From assembly GCA_964384525.1 (NCBI GenBank), contig CAYLKO010000020.1:1-37425 (forward strand): 37,425 bases of DNA, given 5' to 3'. Positions 1-9,716 of the stretch are shown piece after piece. The notes beneath the pieces were generated by a model. That model was given only the letters and a program-made list of their open reading frames with translations. It ran no database searches and was not told the origin of the DNA. Within the stretch, counting starts at the first letter, position 1; the number at the start of each line of letters is the position of its first letter. The position numbers and the translations under genes were made by a program. Origin of the DNA: SHZI01 sp964384525. Its GTDB lineage: Bacteria; Pseudomonadota; Gammaproteobacteria; Steroidobacterales; GCA-2729495.

Positions 1-1347
<1,347 letters not shown>

Positions 1348-1466
1348 CAGCAGCGCAGGCCGTTGCGCGAGCGGTGGCAGGTAGTGGACCCGTCGCGGGA
1401 CGTTCGTGTCGAGGCCCGTGGTGGCGCAGCATGTCTCCGGTTCATTGGCTTTGCGCAAGTCGCGAA

Positions 1467-1604
1467 GCGCTGCCGGGGAGATGGTTCAGCGCGGGGCTCG
1501 AGACCAAGCCGGGCAGGAAAGCCCGGCGCAGGTCGAGCGAAGTGAGCAAAGGCCATGGATGGCCGAAGCGAACGCCCCGCGCTGAACCATCTTCCCGGCA
1601 GCGC
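1467..1604. repeat. Long palindromic repeat (31-bp arms) between lon and the GTPase gene
   Basis: The 31 bases at 1467-1497 are the reverse complement of 1574-1604 with one mismatch. Inside are two smaller hairpins: a 7-bp stem at 1508-1514/1521-1527 and a 5-bp stem at 1551-1555/1560-1564. As RNA this would fold into a long branched hairpin. It lacks a T tract, so it is not a classic terminator. Size and design resemble REP/BIME elements or a small MITE-like palindrome. The spacer 1348-1698 has no convincing gene; the short ORFs crossing it read through the repeat. Confidence 0.75.
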
Positions 1605-1624
1605 GCACACCACGCCGCACGCCA

Positions 1625-1643
1625 GACCATCTCCCCGGCAGCG
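1625..1643. repeat. Third partial copy of the palindrome arm
   Basis: Nineteen bases reading accatctccccggcagcgc repeat, in direct orientation, the outer half of the right arm at 1586-1604 with one mismatch. They are the exact reverse complement of the matching part of the left arm. This solo half-copy 20 bases beyond the full element suggests repeated insertion or duplication of the same unit. Confidence 0.6.
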
Positions 1644-1698
1644 CGGACCACAAGCCGCACGGGCCAAGCATCGCGCGACCAGCTAGACTAGCCGGCTC

Positions 1699-2751
1699 AT
1701 GCCAGCCAATCTCACCCCCGTATATCGCAAAGCCGAGGAAGCCTACCGGAACGCCCGCGAGCCCGCCGAAAAGCTCGAACACCTGAAGGAAATGCTGCGG
1801 ACGATTCCGAAGCACAAGGGCACGGACCATCTCCAGGGCGACATCAAGCGCTGGATCAAGGAAATCACCGACGAGATCGGCACGGCCCGGCAGGGGGGCA
1901 AGAAGAAGGGCCCGGTGCACACGATCCGGCCCGAGGGTGCAGCGCAGATTGCGCTGATCGGGGCGCCGAACGCGGGCAAGTCCCAGCTGCATACCCAGCT
2001 CACCGGGTCCAAAGCCGAGGTTGGCCCCTACCCCTTCGCCACCAAACTGCCGCAGCCGGGCATGATGCCTTTCGAAGACCTGTATTTTCAGCTGATCGAT
2101 CTGCCGCCGGTTTCCAGTGATTACATCGAGAGCTGGATCTTCAACTCGCTGCAGCCGGCCGACGGCGTGCTGCTGGTGGTCGACCTGCATGACCCGGCCT
2201 GTGCAGACCATGTGGAGGCGGCGATACGGCAGCTTGCCGATCGCAAGATCGACCTGCATGGCTACTGGCCCGGACTACGGGGTCCGAAGCCCGTGCCGGA
2301 ACCGGTTTTCGATGCAGCCGGCGAGGAAATCCTCGACGATCCCTTCCGGCTTTCCCTGCCCACGATCCTGATCGGCAACAAGAGCGATCTGGTCGACGAC
2401 GCTGCCGCCGAACTCGAGGTGCTGGCGGAGCTGCTCGAACTGGACTTTCCGGTGCTGCCCCTGTCCGCGTCGACGGGCGCCGGCTGCGAGGCGCTGGGGC
2501 CGCTGCTCTTCAAGGCATTGCAGATCGTCAGGGTGTATACCAAACAGCCGGGCAAACCGGCGGATACCAGTCGGCCCTTCACCCTGCATCGGGGCGAAAC
2601 CGTGCTCGACGTGGCTCATCAGGTACACAAGGACATCGCCTCCAGCCTGCGCTACGGCAAGATCTGGGGCACGGAAGTTTATGCCGGCCAGCAGGTCGGC
2701 CCCGATCATGTGCTGGCCGACAAGGACATCATCGAGCTGCACATGAAGTGA
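1699..2751 (+). CDS. TGS-domain GTPase of the Obg/DRG superfamily
   Basis: A 350-residue P-loop GTPase. G1 is GAPNAGKS at residues 88-95, followed by a G2/G3-like stretch (YPFATKLPQPGMM, then LIDLPP) and G4 NKSD. A C-terminal TGS domain follows from about residue 285, where the sequence reads LHRGETVLDVAHQVHKDI. An N-terminal helical region of about 80 residues precedes the G domain. The architecture resembles DRG-type rather than ObgE GTPases, since there is no glycine-rich Obg fold. Proteins of this kind are thought to act on ribosomes or RNA; the specific role is unknown. The ATG at 1699 is the first in frame after the repeat-rich spacer. Family assignment is firm; function is not. Confidence 0.85.
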   Translation: MPANLTPVYRKAEEAYRNAREPAEKLEHLKEMLRTIPKHKGTDHLQGDIKRWIKEITDEIGTARQGGKKKGPVHTIRPEGAAQIALIGAPNAGKSQLHTQLTGSKAEVGPYPFATKLPQPGMMPFEDLYFQLIDLPPVSSDYIESWIFNSLQPADGVLLVVDLHDPACADHVEAAIRQLADRKIDLHGYWPGLRGPKPVPEPVFDAAGEEILDDPFRLSLPTILIGNKSDLVDDAAAELEVLAELLELDFPVLPLSASTGAGCEALGPLLFKALQIVRVYTKQPGKPADTSRPFTLHRGETVLDVAHQVHKDIASSLRYGKIWGTEVYAGQQVGPDHVLADKDIIELHMK

Positions 2752-2794
2752 GGCCCGCTTTACCGGGCCAGCGGCCTGCGTCTACCATCCGCGC

Positions 2795-3640
2795 ATGCAG
2801 TATCAACGCATCCGGGTAAAACCCGTGGCCGGTTCACTGGGCGCCACGATCGAAGGAGCCGACCTTCGTCAGCCGCTGGATGACCAGACCTACGGCGAGA
2901 TCAAGCGGGCCCTGCTCGACAACCTCGTGATCTTCTTCCGCGACCAGAACATCACGCCCGAACAGCAGATCACCTTCGGCCGCCGCTTCGGCGAGCTGCA
3001 CATCCACCCGTTCATTCCCAACCTGCCGGAGCACAAGGAAGTGATCGTCCTGCGTGCACGGAGCGGCGAGCAGGAAAACCTGCGGCTGGCCAATGCGTGG
3101 CACCCGGACTTGAGTTATACCAGTGATCCGCCGCTGCTCGGCATCCTGCGCTCGGTAACGGCGCCGACCCGCGGTGGTGACACCATGTGGGTCAACCTGT
3201 ATCGCGCGTATGAAACCCTGTCACCGAAAATGCAGGAGTTTCTGGCTGGGCTGTCGGCCTGGCACGATGTCACCAGAACCTACCGCCGCCAGGAACTGCA
3301 GGCGGAAGGCGGCCCGGCACTCTATGCCCAGGTCCTGAAAAAGGCGCCACCCGTGCTGCAGCCATTGGTGGCCGTGCATCCGGAGACCGGCCGCAAGTTC
3401 CTGTACCTGAGCGAGCTCACGACCACGCATATCGAAGGCTTGAAGGAAGAGGAAAGCGCTGCACTCCTTGCAATGCTCATCCGGCATATCGACTGGAAGG
3501 AACTGCACTGCCGCTTCTACTGGGAGCAGAACTCGATCGCGGTCTGGGACAATCGCTGCACCTGTCACTATGCGGTGGGTGACTACACGGAACCCCGCGT
3601 CATGCATCGGGTGACGGTGCTCGGCAGGCAGCTCAACTGA
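2795..3640 (+). CDS. TauD/TfdA-family Fe(II)/2-oxoglutarate-dependent dioxygenase
   Basis: A 281-residue protein of normal family length. The iron-binding H-x-D motif is in WHPDLSY (His103, Asp105) and the distal histidine is in VMHRVTV (His271). The segment TAPTRGGDTMWVNLYRAYETLS is typical of taurine and alkylsulfonate or 2,4-D dioxygenases. Such enzymes couple 2-oxoglutarate decarboxylation to hydroxylation and cleavage of a small organic acid. The substrate cannot be told from sequence, and no sulfonate transporter is nearby, so I give no gene symbol. It starts 43 bases after the GTPase gene on the same strand and may be co-transcribed with it. Confidence 0.88.
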   Translation: MQYQRIRVKPVAGSLGATIEGADLRQPLDDQTYGEIKRALLDNLVIFFRDQNITPEQQITFGRRFGELHIHPFIPNLPEHKEVIVLRARSGEQENLRLANAWHPDLSYTSDPPLLGILRSVTAPTRGGDTMWVNLYRAYETLSPKMQEFLAGLSAWHDVTRTYRRQELQAEGGPALYAQVLKKAPPVLQPLVAVHPETGRKFLYLSELTTTHIEGLKEEESAALLAMLIRHIDWKELHCRFYWEQNSIAVWDNRCTCHYAVGDYTEPRVMHRVTVLGRQLN

Positions 3641-3653
3641 TCCGGGATCGTCG

Positions 3654-3968
3654 TCACGATTTCGGTTTTGGTGCGCCGAACAGCGCCTCCGCGGCATTGC
3701 GGGCTGCCTGATCGGCTGCAGCCCCGGCGGCATCGAAAGCACCGGCGGCTGGTTTGAACCAGTCACAGAAGTTCGCCCGATCCTTGCTGCGAACCTCCTC
3801 GGCATCCTCCTCACGACACTGTTTCGGACGACCCGGAGCGTAGAAGCGACACATCCGGCAGACATGCAGCTGGCTGTGACAACTGCCGCACTCTTCGGTG
3901 CGGCCGATGGGCAGGCGGAGGCCCGCCAGAGAAGCGCCACAACGCCAGCACTGCAGTTCCATGCTCAT
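3654..3968 (-). CDS. Small cysteine-rich, putative zinc-ribbon protein
   Basis: A 104-residue protein with CxxC pairs in the N-terminal half (CWRCG, CGSCHS, CRMCRFY) and two further cysteines (KQCREE, NFCDWF). This is consistent with one or two zinc ribbons. The C-terminal third is alanine-rich and likely helical or disordered (AGAAADQAARNAAEALFG). Its ATG overlaps the stop of the upstream ABC exporter gene in an ATGA, so the two are translationally coupled. A second ATG two codons later is also possible. Homologous small proteins are generally hypothetical; I do not recognise a function. Confidence 0.7.
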   Translation of the reverse strand: MSMELQCWRCGASLAGLRLPIGRTEECGSCHSQLHVCRMCRFYAPGRPKQCREEDAEEVRSKDRANFCDWFKPAAGAFDAAGAAADQAARNAAEALFGAPKPKS

Positions 3969-5827
3969 GCCTCCAGACTGCCTTTCATGCCGGCTTTTCT
4001 CAGGCCTGCTTTCTCCGCCCCACTTTCTCTGGCCACCTTTGTCGACCGGGCCTCGCCTATTTGCAATTCGGCCAGCCGTGCATACAGGGAGTCGCGCTTG
4101 ACCAGCGCCTCGTGGCGGCCGATGTCGACGATCCGCCCTTCATCGATGACCACGATCCGGTCGGCTTCCAGCACGGTGGCGAGGCGGTGGGCGATGACGA
4201 TGGACGTACGCCCCCTCGCCAGATACGCGAGTGCTTCCTGGATGAGCCGCTCGCTCTCCGCATCGAGCGAGCTCGTGGCCTCGTCGAGCAGCAGGATGGG
4301 CGGATTCTTGAGAATGGCCCGGGCAATGGCGATGCGTTGTCGCTGCCCGCCGGACAACCGGGTGCCGCGTTCGCCGAGGTAGGTGTCGTAGCCCTCCGGC
4401 AGGGCGCGGATGAACTCATCGGCGGCGGCGGCTTTCGCCGCAGCAACGATTTCGGCATCCGTGGCCCCGGGCCGGCCGTAGCCGATGTTCTCCCGGGCGG
4501 TTGCGGCAAAGATCATGGTTTCCTGCGGCACCACGCCGACCCGGGCGCGGACATCCTCGGGTTGCGCCCTGGCGATATCCACCCCATCGATGACGATGCG
4601 GCCGGCAGCCAGGTCGTAAAACCGCAGCAGCAGCTGGAAGGTGGTGCTCTTACCGGCGCCCGATGGCCCGACAAAGGCCACCCGCTCGCCGGGCGCGATC
4701 GAGAGGGAAAAGTCCCTGAGGGCCGGGGCGTCGGGGCGGGACGGATAGCAGAAGCTGACATTCTCGAAACGGATGCTGCCCTCGCGTCGCACGGGCAGCG
4801 CCACCGGGTTTGCCGGCACCGAGATCCGCGGCGCGGCAGCCAGCAGCTCGCACAACCGCTCCATGGCGCCGGCAGCGCGTTGCACCTGGCTCCAGACTTC
4901 ACTCAACGACGCCGCCGAGGCCGCCACGAACATGGCATAGAGCAGGAACTGCCCCAGCTCGCCGCCGGTGATCTCGCCGTTGAGCACCGCATGGGCACCC
5001 ACCCAGAGCACGAAAGTGATCGCGCCGAACAAGGTCAGGATGGAAACCGCCGTGAGGAGGGCCCCGGCTTTCGTGCGGCGGATCGCCGCCACGAAACTGG
5101 CCTGCACGGCCTCGTCGAAGCGCCGCCCCTGGAACTCTTCCATGGTGAAGGCCTGCACCGTCTGGATGGCAGTCAGGGTTTCGCCGGCCAGACCACTGGT
5201 ATCGGCAATCAGGTCCTGCGCCGTCCTGGACAACCCACGGACCCGGCGGCCGATCATGATCAGGGGCACGACGACGATCGGCACGAGCAGCAGGATCATG
5301 CCCATCAGCCGCGGGCTGGTCACTGCCAGCATCACCACCGAACCAAAGAGCTGGATGGTGTTGCGGAGCGCGATCGACAGACCGGTGCCGGCGATGGACT
5401 GGATCAGGGTGGTGTCCGTGGTGAGGCGCGACAGGACTTCACCGGTCCGGGTGATCTCGAAGAAGGTTGGATCCATGCGGAGTACGCGCCGGTAAACCGC
5501 CTGGCGCATGTCGGCGACCACGCGTTCACCGAGCCAGTTCAGCAGATAGATGCGGCCGGCGGCGAAGACCCCGAAGAGCACGGCCACGCCGAACAGGTAG
5601 ACGAAGTACCGGTTGATCTCGGCGGGATCCCGGCCGGCAATGCCGAAGTCCACGACGTAACGGATGGCAACCGGCAGCGCCAGCATGGCCCCGGTGCTGA
5701 TCAGCAAGGCCAGCAGCGCCAGTACCAGCATGCGCCAGTGCGGCCGGACGAATGGCCACAACTGCTGCAGGGGCTTGAGCGAGCGGCCCTTGGGTCGATT
5801 GACCGTAGCGTCGGTATCCCGGGCCAT
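3965..5827 (-). CDS. MsbA-related ABC exporter (fused membrane and ATPase domains)
   Basis: A 620-residue half-transporter. The membrane domain has about six helices in residues 25-320, followed by the ATPase domain with Walker A GPSGAGKST (about residues 387-395), signature LSGGQ (491-495), Walker B ILLLDEATSSLD, and a switch histidine in IVIAHRL. It works as a homodimer in the inner membrane, exporting lipids or hydrophobic compounds. It looks like the MsbA-related family (TIGR02204 type) rather than lipid A flippase MsbA itself, as no lpxK is adjacent. The C-terminal tail is basic and unusual (STKVARESGAEKAGLRKAG). It is the first gene of a two-gene minus-strand unit with the cysteine-rich protein. 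Confidence 0.9.
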   Translation of the reverse strand: MARDTDATVNRPKGRSLKPLQQLWPFVRPHWRMLVLALLALLISTGAMLALPVAIRYVVDFGIAGRDPAEINRYFVYLFGVAVLFGVFAAGRIYLLNWLGERVVADMRQAVYRRVLRMDPTFFEITRTGEVLSRLTTDTTLIQSIAGTGLSIALRNTIQLFGSVVMLAVTSPRLMGMILLLVPIVVVPLIMIGRRVRGLSRTAQDLIADTSGLAGETLTAIQTVQAFTMEEFQGRRFDEAVQASFVAAIRRTKAGALLTAVSILTLFGAITFVLWVGAHAVLNGEITGGELGQFLLYAMFVAASAASLSEVWSQVQRAAGAMERLCELLAAAPRISVPANPVALPVRREGSIRFENVSFCYPSRPDAPALRDFSLSIAPGERVAFVGPSGAGKSTTFQLLLRFYDLAAGRIVIDGVDIARAQPEDVRARVGVVPQETMIFAATARENIGYGRPGATDAEIVAAAKAAAADEFIRALPEGYDTYLGERGTRLSGGQRQRIAIARAILKNPPILLLDEATSSLDAESERLIQEALAYLARGRTSIVIAHRLATVLEADRIVVIDEGRIVDIGRHEALVKRDSLYARLAELQIGEARSTKVARESGAEKAGLRKAGMKGSLEA

Positions 5828-5933
5828 GCAGCAAGCCTTCCCTCGCAGCCGGTCGGGCTACTGGCAGGCCCGCCACGCCTGGGCCCTGCGGCCCGATGTA
5901 GAATTCCCCGCAGTTTACCGCGGAGTCACCAGC

Positions 5934-6386
5934 ATGGCCGGCGACCAGATCTCCACACCGGCAGGCGAACCGGGCTTCACGATCGGCAGTTTCCTGCTGC
6001 GCCTGGCTTTTGCGCTGGCCGTGGTACTCCTGACCTTCACCCCCAGCGGCCTGTCATTTTTCCACTGGGCCCGGGACGCCTTCCTCGCCAGCAGCCTGGG
6101 GCCGCTGCATGCACTGGCCGGCATCATGCTGCTGATCGGCTGGGTGCTGTTCGTGAATGCAACGCGACACTCGCTGGGCCTGGTCGGCGTCGCGCTGGTG
6201 GCTGGCTTGTTCGCCGTGCTGGTCTGGATGCTCACCTTCTATGACGTCATCAAGAGCAGTTCCGGGGATGTCCTCATGTGGATGGTGCTGGTTGGCGTGG
6301 CCGTGGTGCTGACGGTGGGCATGTCGTGGGGCCACATCCGGCGCCGGCTCTCCGGGCAGGCAACGGTCGACGAAATCAGCCATTGA
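5934..6386 (+). CDS. DUF6524-type integral membrane protein
   Basis: A 150-residue protein with four predicted membrane helices (about residues 19-38, 57-77, 84-105 and 113-133). The N-terminal segment FTPSGLSFFHWA resembles the DUF6524 family as I remember it. The start ATG at 5934 is preceded by a possible -10 box tagaat at 5899-5904 in the 106-base region shared with the divergent ABC exporter. No catalytic motif is visible and no function is known. A strong terminator (6529-6572) lies downstream. Confidence 0.65.
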   Translation: MAGDQISTPAGEPGFTIGSFLLRLAFALAVVLLTFTPSGLSFFHWARDAFLASSLGPLHALAGIMLLIGWVLFVNATRHSLGLVGVALVAGLFAVLVWMLTFYDVIKSSSGDVLMWMVLVGVAVVLTVGMSWGHIRRRLSGQATVDEISH

Positions 6387-6528
6387 TGGTCATGCGGGCC
6401 ACTTGCCACCCCGGGCCGGCCCTTTCACGACAAACATCACCCATTTGGGTGGTGCGCTTCGACAGCGTGCAGCGTAGTAATGAGCCCGTCGGAACGGGGC
6501 TCCTCCAGTCTGTTCCGGCAGAACTGCC

Positions 6529-6572
6529 CAGCCTCCGGCGGTGCCCCACGCCTGCCGGAGGCTGGTTTTTTT
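6529..6572 (+). terminator. Rho-independent terminator after the DUF6524 gene
   Basis: An 11-bp perfect GC-rich stem (cagcctccggc at 6529-6539, gccggaggctg at 6554-6564) with a 14-base loop, then g and seven T residues. A weaker hairpin (gagccc/gggctc, about 6482-6502) lies just upstream. The 142 bases between the upstream gene and this stem hold no ORF with support and could be a 3' UTR or a small RNA. Confidence 0.85.
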
Positions 6573-6621
6573 GGCCTGCCGCAACCTGGGCTTTTTCGCC
6601 TGCCGCAGGCAGGGCTTCTTG

Positions 6622-6762
6622 ATGGCGGGCTGGTTCTGGCTCTTGGCGCTGGGGCTCGGTCTCGTCCTGGTGGGCCTTTACATCCACTGGACGGTGGTTC
6701 TGCTTGGGGCCATGCTGCCGCTGATCCCGATCATCGCGGAGTGGCTGCGCCGGCGGCGCTGA
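6622..6762 (+). CDS. Possible 46-residue single-pass membrane protein
   Basis: The frame starting MAGWFWLLALGLGLVLVGL gives a short hydrophobic protein with one long or two short membrane segments and a basic end (EWLRRRR). Support is limited to hydrophobicity, the positive C-terminus (positive-inside rule) and the gap between neighbours. The ribosome-binding site is weak. It lies directly after a terminator, so it would need its own promoter. It could be spurious. Confidence 0.35.
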   Translation: MAGWFWLLALGLGLVLVGLYIHWTVVLLGAMLPLIPIIAEWLRRRR

Positions 6763-6841
6763 TCGCGACGGTGTTCTTGCAGCTGGCCGCGAAAACGGGG
6801 TAGAACCGCCTTTGACTCCAGGACTGCCCAAGGCCACCCCC

Positions 6842-7093
6842 ATGAGCACCGATACCCAAGCGCTCCTCGAAAAGCTGCAGAGCCTCCCCCCGCAACGGCG
6901 TGCGGCAGTGGAAGATTTCGTCGACTTCCTGAAGAGCCGTACCGCCATCGAGCGCTCCGCCGCCGCCGAGCGCCTGGGTGAAGTCTTCAAGAAACTGGAC
7001 ACCCTGGGCGACGCACCGATGAGCGAAGCAGAAATCCAGGTGGAGATCGAGGCCGCCCGCGCTGAACGCCAAGTGCGTGCGCCTCGGCGCTGA
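6842..7093 (+). CDS. Antitoxin-like protein paired with a PIN toxin
   Basis: An 83-residue acidic helical protein starting MSTDTQALLEKLQSLPPQ, with PQRRAAVEDFVDFLKSR. This resembles DUF2281-like antitoxin N-termini, followed by a basic tail. Its last 17 bases overlap the GTG start of the PIN-domain gene, the usual layout of a type II toxin-antitoxin pair. An in-frame upstream start (6812) would add ten residues, but the ATG at 6842 gives the usual N-terminus. It presumably binds the toxin and represses the pair's promoter; this is inferred from position, not from a recognised DNA-binding motif. Confidence 0.6.
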   Translation: MSTDTQALLEKLQSLPPQRRAAVEDFVDFLKSRTAIERSAAAERLGEVFKKLDTLGDAPMSEAEIQVEIEAARAERQVRAPRR

Positions 7094-7494
7094 CACCAAC
7101 ACGGTTCTCTCGGGTCTGCTCTGGCAGGGGCCACATCGCCGCCTCATCGATCTTGGCCGCGAGGGAGTACTCACACTCTGCATCAGTTATTACGCTGCTC
7201 GCCGAACTGGCAGAAGTCATCGCCTGCAAACGCTTCGTCCAGCGCGTGCACGCTGCCGGCCTCTCGGCTGCCAATCTCGTTATCGATTATCAGAATCTGA
7301 CCATTCTCGTTGATCCCGAACCCCTCACCTCGCCTGGCAGCCGGGACCCGGACGATGATCATGTTCTCGCCTGCGCACTCGCTGCCCACGCCGATCTTAT
7401 CGTCAGCGGCGATCGCGATCTGCTCGTGCTAGATCACTTTCAAGACATCCGTATCCTTACTGCCACGCAAGCACTGGCCATCCTCGGCACCTGA
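7077..7494 (+). pseudogene. PIN-domain toxin (VapC-like RNase), frameshifted
   Basis: The first part, from GTG 7077, reads MRLGADTNTVLSGLLWQG and carries the first PIN aspartate, then loses homology after LTLCIS. In the next frame the protein continues with ITLLAELAEVIACKRFVQ and ends with RDPDDDHVLACAL and SGDRDLLVL, which hold the remaining acidic residues. Removing one T from the agttatt at 7186-7190 joins both parts into a normal PIN toxin of about 138 residues. PIN toxins are Mg2+-dependent endoribonucleases. As sequenced no full-length toxin is made, so it is either decayed or carries a sequencing error. The antitoxin upstream is intact. Confidence 0.75.
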
Positions 7495-7537
7495 GCGCGC
7501 AACGTTCTCGCTGGACCTTCCCTTGGCCCACTCTCTG

Positions 7538-8293
7538 TTACTCCGGCTTCCGTATCGGCACCACCACGGGCTTCGGCGCTTTGGCGCGTCGCCGCTTCGG
7601 CGCTGCAATCTCGCTGGCCGCTGCCTTGTCGACCACCAGCACCGCGCGTCGGCGGGCGACCAGCCCGGCGGGAAATGGAGCACCGCCGGCATGGAGATCC
7701 GCGGTCACACCCGCCTTGGCGGCGCCCGTGACAAACCACAGCACGCTGCGCGCACGGCCGAGCACCGGCAGGGTGAGCGTCATGCGGCGGTGGCCGTTGT
7801 GCTCGCCGGTTACGGTCACGCTGCGATCCTTGACGCGGAGCGCCGGGTCGCCGGGAAAGAGCGAGGCCGTGTGGCCGTCGGAGCCGAGGCCTAGATGCAC
7901 CAGATCGAGGATGGGCGGGTCACCGGCGACCTGGGCAATTTCCTCGCCATAGGAATCGGCCGCAGCGGATAGATCCGCCCGATCGACCCACATGGGATGG
8001 AGATTCCGCCGGGGCAGCGGCCCGCGCCACACGAGGATTTCGTCGAGCGCAGCGAGGTTGCGCGCTGAATCCCCGCGCGCGACGACGCGTTCATCGACCT
8101 GATACACATGAATGGCCGACCAGTCCAGGGCTTCGGTGGCCAGCGCCTTCAGCATCGGCAGCGGCGAGCTGCCGCCACTGAGCGCAAGCGATGCCCGGGT
8201 GCGCCGGCCGATGGCGATGCCGAGCACCGTGGCAATCAGCTTCGCGGCAACGGCGCCCGCGGCTTCTTCCGTGTTGGCGACTTCGAGCCGCAT
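7538..8293 (-). CDS. pgl: 6-phosphogluconolactonase
   Basis: A 251-residue protein of the glucosamine-6-phosphate isomerase/6-phosphogluconolactonase fold. Visible motifs are ALSGGSSP near residue 37, VYQVDERVV, NLHPM and the family hallmark LGLGSDGHTASLFPG. It hydrolyses 6-phosphogluconolactone, the second step of the oxidative pentose phosphate pathway, in the cytoplasm. It is the last gene of gnd-zwf-pgl, 16 bases after zwf. The C-terminus carries an extra lysine- and arginine-rich tail (APKRRRAKAPKP) not needed for the fold. It converges on the PIN toxin remnant. Confidence 0.93.
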   Translation of the reverse strand: MRLEVANTEEAAGAVAAKLIATVLGIAIGRRTRASLALSGGSSPLPMLKALATEALDWSAIHVYQVDERVVARGDSARNLAALDEILVWRGPLPRRNLHPMWVDRADLSAAADSYGEEIAQVAGDPPILDLVHLGLGSDGHTASLFPGDPALRVKDRSVTVTGEHNGHRRMTLTLPVLGRARSVLWFVTGAAKAGVTADLHAGGAPFPAGLVARRRAVLVVDKAAASEIAAPKRRRAKAPKPVVVPIRKPE

Positions 8294-8309
8294 TCAGGCA
8301 GGAACCTGC

Positions 8310-9710
8310 TCAGCCGCCACGGCCGATGCCATTGCCGGTCGGGTTGTACCAGCCGCCGTAGGCGGCGACCATGCGCTCCGCTTCCCGCGGCCCCCAGCTG
8401 CCCGCCTCATAGCGATAAACCGGGCCCCCGCCGCCGTCGACGATGGGATCACAGATCTCCCAGGCCACTTCAACGCTGTCTTCGCGGGCGAACAAGGTGG
8501 CGTCGCCATTCATGGCATCACCGATCAGCCGCTCATAGGCCTCCCGGGCTTCGCTGGTGGCATTGCACACATAGAGCTCCACTTCCTCACCGGCCATGCG
8601 CTCGCCGGGTGATTTGGTGCGGGCGCCAACGGCAATGGCCACCTGGTTGGGACCGAGCCGGAAACGGAAGTAGTTGGACTGCGGCGGCAGCGGCTCATCG
8701 AAGACCTGCTGGGGCGGCGCCTTCAGGATCACCATGACTTCGGTGGCCGTCACCGGCAGCGACTTGCCGGCCCGGATGAAGAACGGCACGCCCTGCCATC
8801 GCCAGGAGTTCAGGTGGAGTTGCAGCGCTGCAAAGGTTTCCACGTCGGAATCCCCGGCCACGCCAGGCTCTTCGCGGTAACCCTTGTATTGGCCGCGCAC
8901 CAGGCTCTGGCCAGTGAAGGGGCTGATCGCCCGCAGAACCTTGACGCGCTCGTCGCGCTGCGCTTCGCCCCAGTTGCCCACGGGTGGATCCATGCCGAGA
9001 CTCGCCACGACCTCCAGCAGATGGTTCTGCACCACGTCGCGGATCGCGCCGACCTCTTCATAGAACTTGCCGCGCCCCTCCACGCCGAAGGTTTCGGCCA
9101 TCGTGATCTGCACGCTCTCCACATAGTTGCGGTTCCAGATCGGCTCGAGGAAGGCGTTGGCGAAGCGGAAGTACAGCAGGTTCTGCACCGGCTCCTTGCC
9201 GAGAAAGTGATCGATGCGAAAAATTGCCGTCTCGGGAAAGACCTGGTGGAGCGTCTTGTTCAGCTCTTTTGCCGAGGCCAGGTCACGACCGAAGGGCTTT
9301 TCGACGACCACGCGGGCGTTTTCGCCAAAACCGATCTCGCCGAGGCGGCTGACCACGGGGCCAAACAGGCTGGGTGGTATGGCGAGGTAGAACAACGGCG
9401 CCTTCGCGTCCTTCAGTACCTCCTTGAGACGGCTGAAGGTTTCCGGCTTCTGATAGTCACCGTCGACATACTGGAGCAGCGACACCAGCTTTTCCGCAGC
9501 CGGCGAGCTGGCCTCGCCCGTGCGTTGTTGAAGGCTGTCGCGCACACGATCCTGGAACTGCGCCAGTTCCCAGCCGGAACGGGCCACGCCGATGACCGGC
9601 ACATTCAGCGTGCCGCGCCCGGCCATCGATTTCAGCGCCGGATAGATCTTCCGGTGAGCGAGGTCGCCGGTGGCGCCCAGCAGCACGAGCGCATCTGATC
9701 GTTTACCCAT
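8310..9710 (-). CDS. zwf: Glucose-6-phosphate 1-dehydrogenase
   Basis: A 466-residue enzyme. The N-terminal Rossmann motif is GATGDLAHRKIYPAL (near residues 13-27) and the catalytic signature RIDHFLGKE is at about residues 165-173. The C-terminal domain runs to GYREEPGV and FFIRAGKSLPVT. It oxidises glucose-6-phosphate with NAD(P)+ to the lactone. It starts six bases after the gnd stop and is followed by pgl, so all three oxidative pentose phosphate enzymes are co-transcribed. Length is slightly below the 490 residues common for the family, but both ends look complete. Confidence 0.96.
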   Translation of the reverse strand: MGKRSDALVLLGATGDLAHRKIYPALKSMAGRGTLNVPVIGVARSGWELAQFQDRVRDSLQQRTGEASSPAAEKLVSLLQYVDGDYQKPETFSRLKEVLKDAKAPLFYLAIPPSLFGPVVSRLGEIGFGENARVVVEKPFGRDLASAKELNKTLHQVFPETAIFRIDHFLGKEPVQNLLYFRFANAFLEPIWNRNYVESVQITMAETFGVEGRGKFYEEVGAIRDVVQNHLLEVVASLGMDPPVGNWGEAQRDERVKVLRAISPFTGQSLVRGQYKGYREEPGVAGDSDVETFAALQLHLNSWRWQGVPFFIRAGKSLPVTATEVMVILKAPPQQVFDEPLPPQSNYFRFRLGPNQVAIAVGARTKSPGERMAGEEVELYVCNATSEAREAYERLIGDAMNGDATLFAREDSVEVAWEICDPIVDGGGGPVYRYEAGSWGPREAERMVAAYGGWYNPTGNGIGRGG

Positions 9711-9716
9711 GGGTGC

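Noticed and set aside
1374..1691. Short ORFs in the spacer after lon
   Set aside because: They are translations of the palindromic repeat and exist in several frames on both strands.
4061..6244. 727-codon open frame on the plus strand
   Set aside because: It is antisense to the MsbA-like exporter and runs into the DUF6524 gene; it has no domain and a composition typical of high-GC shadow frames.
7153..7494. Independent 113-residue gene within the PIN toxin
   Set aside because: Its first residues do not match PIN proteins, while the rest continues the upstream frame exactly after a one-base shift.
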